NCBI GenBank assembly: GCA_005799205.1
Contig: SYHM01000064.1
Location: 1 to 6,491, forward strand
DNA length: 6,491 bases
Source of the DNA: Planctomycetia bacterium
GTDB lineage: Bacteria; Planctomycetota; Phycisphaerae; Phycisphaerales; SM1A02
Reading direction: 5' to 3'
The translations under genes and the position numbers were made by a program. The notes beneath the pieces were generated by a model. The model made no database searches, had not been told where the DNA came from, and saw only the letters and a program-made list of their open reading frames with translations. Of the stretch, positions 5,395 to 6,491 are shown in pieces. Positions within the stretch are counted from its first letter, which is position 1. The number at the start of each line of letters is the position of its first letter.

Positions 5395-6491
5395 ATGAGC
5401 ACACCGGCCTACATCACGACTCCGATTTACTACGTCAACGACCGGCCGCACATCGGGCACGCATATACAACAACGATCTGCGATGTCTGGGCGCGTGGGG
5501 CCAGGCTGCTTGGCCGCGATGTGTTCTTTCTGACAGGCACCGACGAGCATGGAGCAAAGGTCGAAAAGAGCGCTGCTGCGCGAGGCATCACGCCGCAACA
5601 ACTCGCCGATGAAAACGCTGCGGAGTTTCAGCGAGTCTTGGCGACCTTCGCCCTCACGAACAACGACTTCATACGCACCACCGAACCGCGGCATGAGCAG
5701 CAAGTGCAGGCGATGCTTGCGCGCCTCGTCGCCTCGGGCAGCGTGTACCTCGGGACCTTTGAAGGTTGGTACGACGAGGGACAAGAGGAATATCACACCG
5801 AGACGCGTGCGCGCGAGCTTGACTACAAGAGCCCGATCTCTGGCAAGCCGCTCACCCGCGCGACCGAGCAGAACTACTACTTCAAGTTGAGTGCGTTCGC
5901 TGACCGGCTGAGCGAGCACTTCGCGAAGCATCCGTCGTTTGTGCGACCAAGCGAGCGAGCGAATGAGGTGCTTGGACGGCTGCGCGATGGGCTGCAAGAT
6001 GTGCCAATCACGCGCACCAATTTCTCCTGGGGCATTTCGATGCCTGGCGCGGATGGGCATGTGGTCTATGTGTGGATCGACGCGCTCTTGAACTACATCA
6101 CGGCACTCGGCCTCGGACGCGAGCCGAGCGCACCGAACGATCGCGCGCGCTATTGGCCGGCTGAGTACCACATCGTCGGCAAAGAGATCCTGTGGTTTCA
6201 TGCAGTGATCTGGCCAGCGCTTCTGATGGCGCTTGAGCTACCCCTTCCCAAGTGCGTCTATGCCCATTCCTTCTGGATCGCCAACGGCCAGAAGATGAGT
6301 AAGTCGCTTGGCAACTTTGTTGACCTTCCCACGATCGAGGGATACACCGCGCAGTATGGCCTCGACGCGTGGCGCTGGTACATGGCGACGCAGGGTCCCA
6401 TCGGTGCTGCGGATTCTGACTTCAATGCGCAACACTTTCATGAGATCTATACATACGACCTCGTGAACACGGTCGGCAATTGCCCAAGCCG
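5395..6491 (+). CDS. metG: Methionyl-tRNA synthetase, 3' end outside window
   Basis: The enzyme joins methionine to initiator and elongator tRNA-Met using ATP, in the cytoplasm. It is a class I synthetase. The window shows 365 residues; the C-terminal part is cut off. Seen in order: TTPIYYVNDRPHIGH with the HIGH signature at 19-22, FFLTGTDEHG (44-53), FEGWYDEGQEEY (122-133), VWIDALLNY (226-234), HIVGKEILWFHAVIWPALL starting at 259, and the KMSKS loop at 300-304 within NGQKMSKSLGN. It then reaches the start of the anticodon-binding helices (YDLVNTVGN). The connective peptide replaces the zinc-knuckle cysteines with SPISGKP (146-152), so this looks like the zinc-free, single-knuckle type. The start is ATG at 5395. 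Any C-terminal tRNA-binding (EMAP-like) domain lies beyond the window and cannot be judged. It lies 33 bases after the anti-sigma-like gene on the same strand, so it may share its transcript or use its own weak promoter. Confidence 0.97.
   Translation, partial: MSTPAYITTPIYYVNDRPHIGHAYTTTICDVWARGARLLGRDVFFLTGTDEHGAKVEKSAAARGITPQQLADENAAEFQRVLATFALTNNDFIRTTEPRHEQQVQAMLARLVASGSVYLGTFEGWYDEGQEEYHTETRARELDYKSPISGKPLTRATEQNYYFKLSAFADRLSEHFAKHPSFVRPSERANEVLGRLRDGLQDVPITRTNFSWGISMPGADGHVVYVWIDALLNYITALGLGREPSAPNDRARYWPAEYHIVGKEILWFHAVIWPALLMALELPLPKCVYAHSFWIANGQKMSKSLGNFVDLPTIEGYTAQYGLDAWRWYMATQGPIGAADSDFNAQHFHEIYTYDLVNTVGNCPS

Noticed and set aside
5389..6201. A 270-residue minus-strand frame opposite metG
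   Set aside because: metG carries the HIGH and KMSKS signatures on the plus strand; the frame reads as its antisense shadow.

Overview
The window (about 56-58% G+C by eye) looks like ordinary chromosomal DNA from a planctomycete, most likely near the Phycisphaerae. This rests on recognition, not a search. Two small lipoproteins and a large exported helical-repeat protein match protein types I associate with that group, and a Rex repressor and a single-pass anti-sigma-like protein fit too. There are no mobile elements, CRISPR arrays, tRNA or rRNA genes. Coding density is near total: the longest gap is 74 bases.

Layout. Positions 1-1990 hold four genes on the minus strand that read like one operon: rex (1990-1307), a coiled-coil lipoprotein (1310-696, overlapping the rex stop by ATGA), a short lipoprotein (688-437), and a membrane-anchored N-acetylmuramoyl-L-alanine amidase that starts with TTG at 362 and runs off the left edge. 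The amidase is easily missed because of its TTG start and truncation. Divergent from rex, only 28 bases away, is metF (2019-2927, plus strand). It converges, with 3 bases between stop codons, on a 593-residue exported low-complexity/TPR-like protein (4712-2931, minus). That gene is divergent, across 25 bases, from an anti-sigma-like single-pass membrane protein (4738-5361, plus). metG (methionyl-tRNA synthetase, 5395 to the right edge, plus) follows and is truncated by the window end.

How the parts fit. rex would let the cell read its NADH/NAD+ ratio, and its downstream partners are all envelope proteins, so the minus operon pairs a redox regulator with cell-surface and peptidoglycan functions. 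metF and metG both concern methionine (methyl supply and tRNA charging), but they are separated by the TPR and anti-sigma-like genes and need not be co-regulated. The short upstream regions recur with a TANNNT-like -10 hexamer 6-10 bases before the start codon and poor Shine-Dalgarno sequences, which suggests leaderless or near-leaderless mRNAs.

I see no clearly new multi-gene system. The best leads are the hidden amidase, the Rex wing insertion, the redox-regulator/envelope operon, the anti-sigma-like protein without a sigma-binding domain, and the promoter arrangement.
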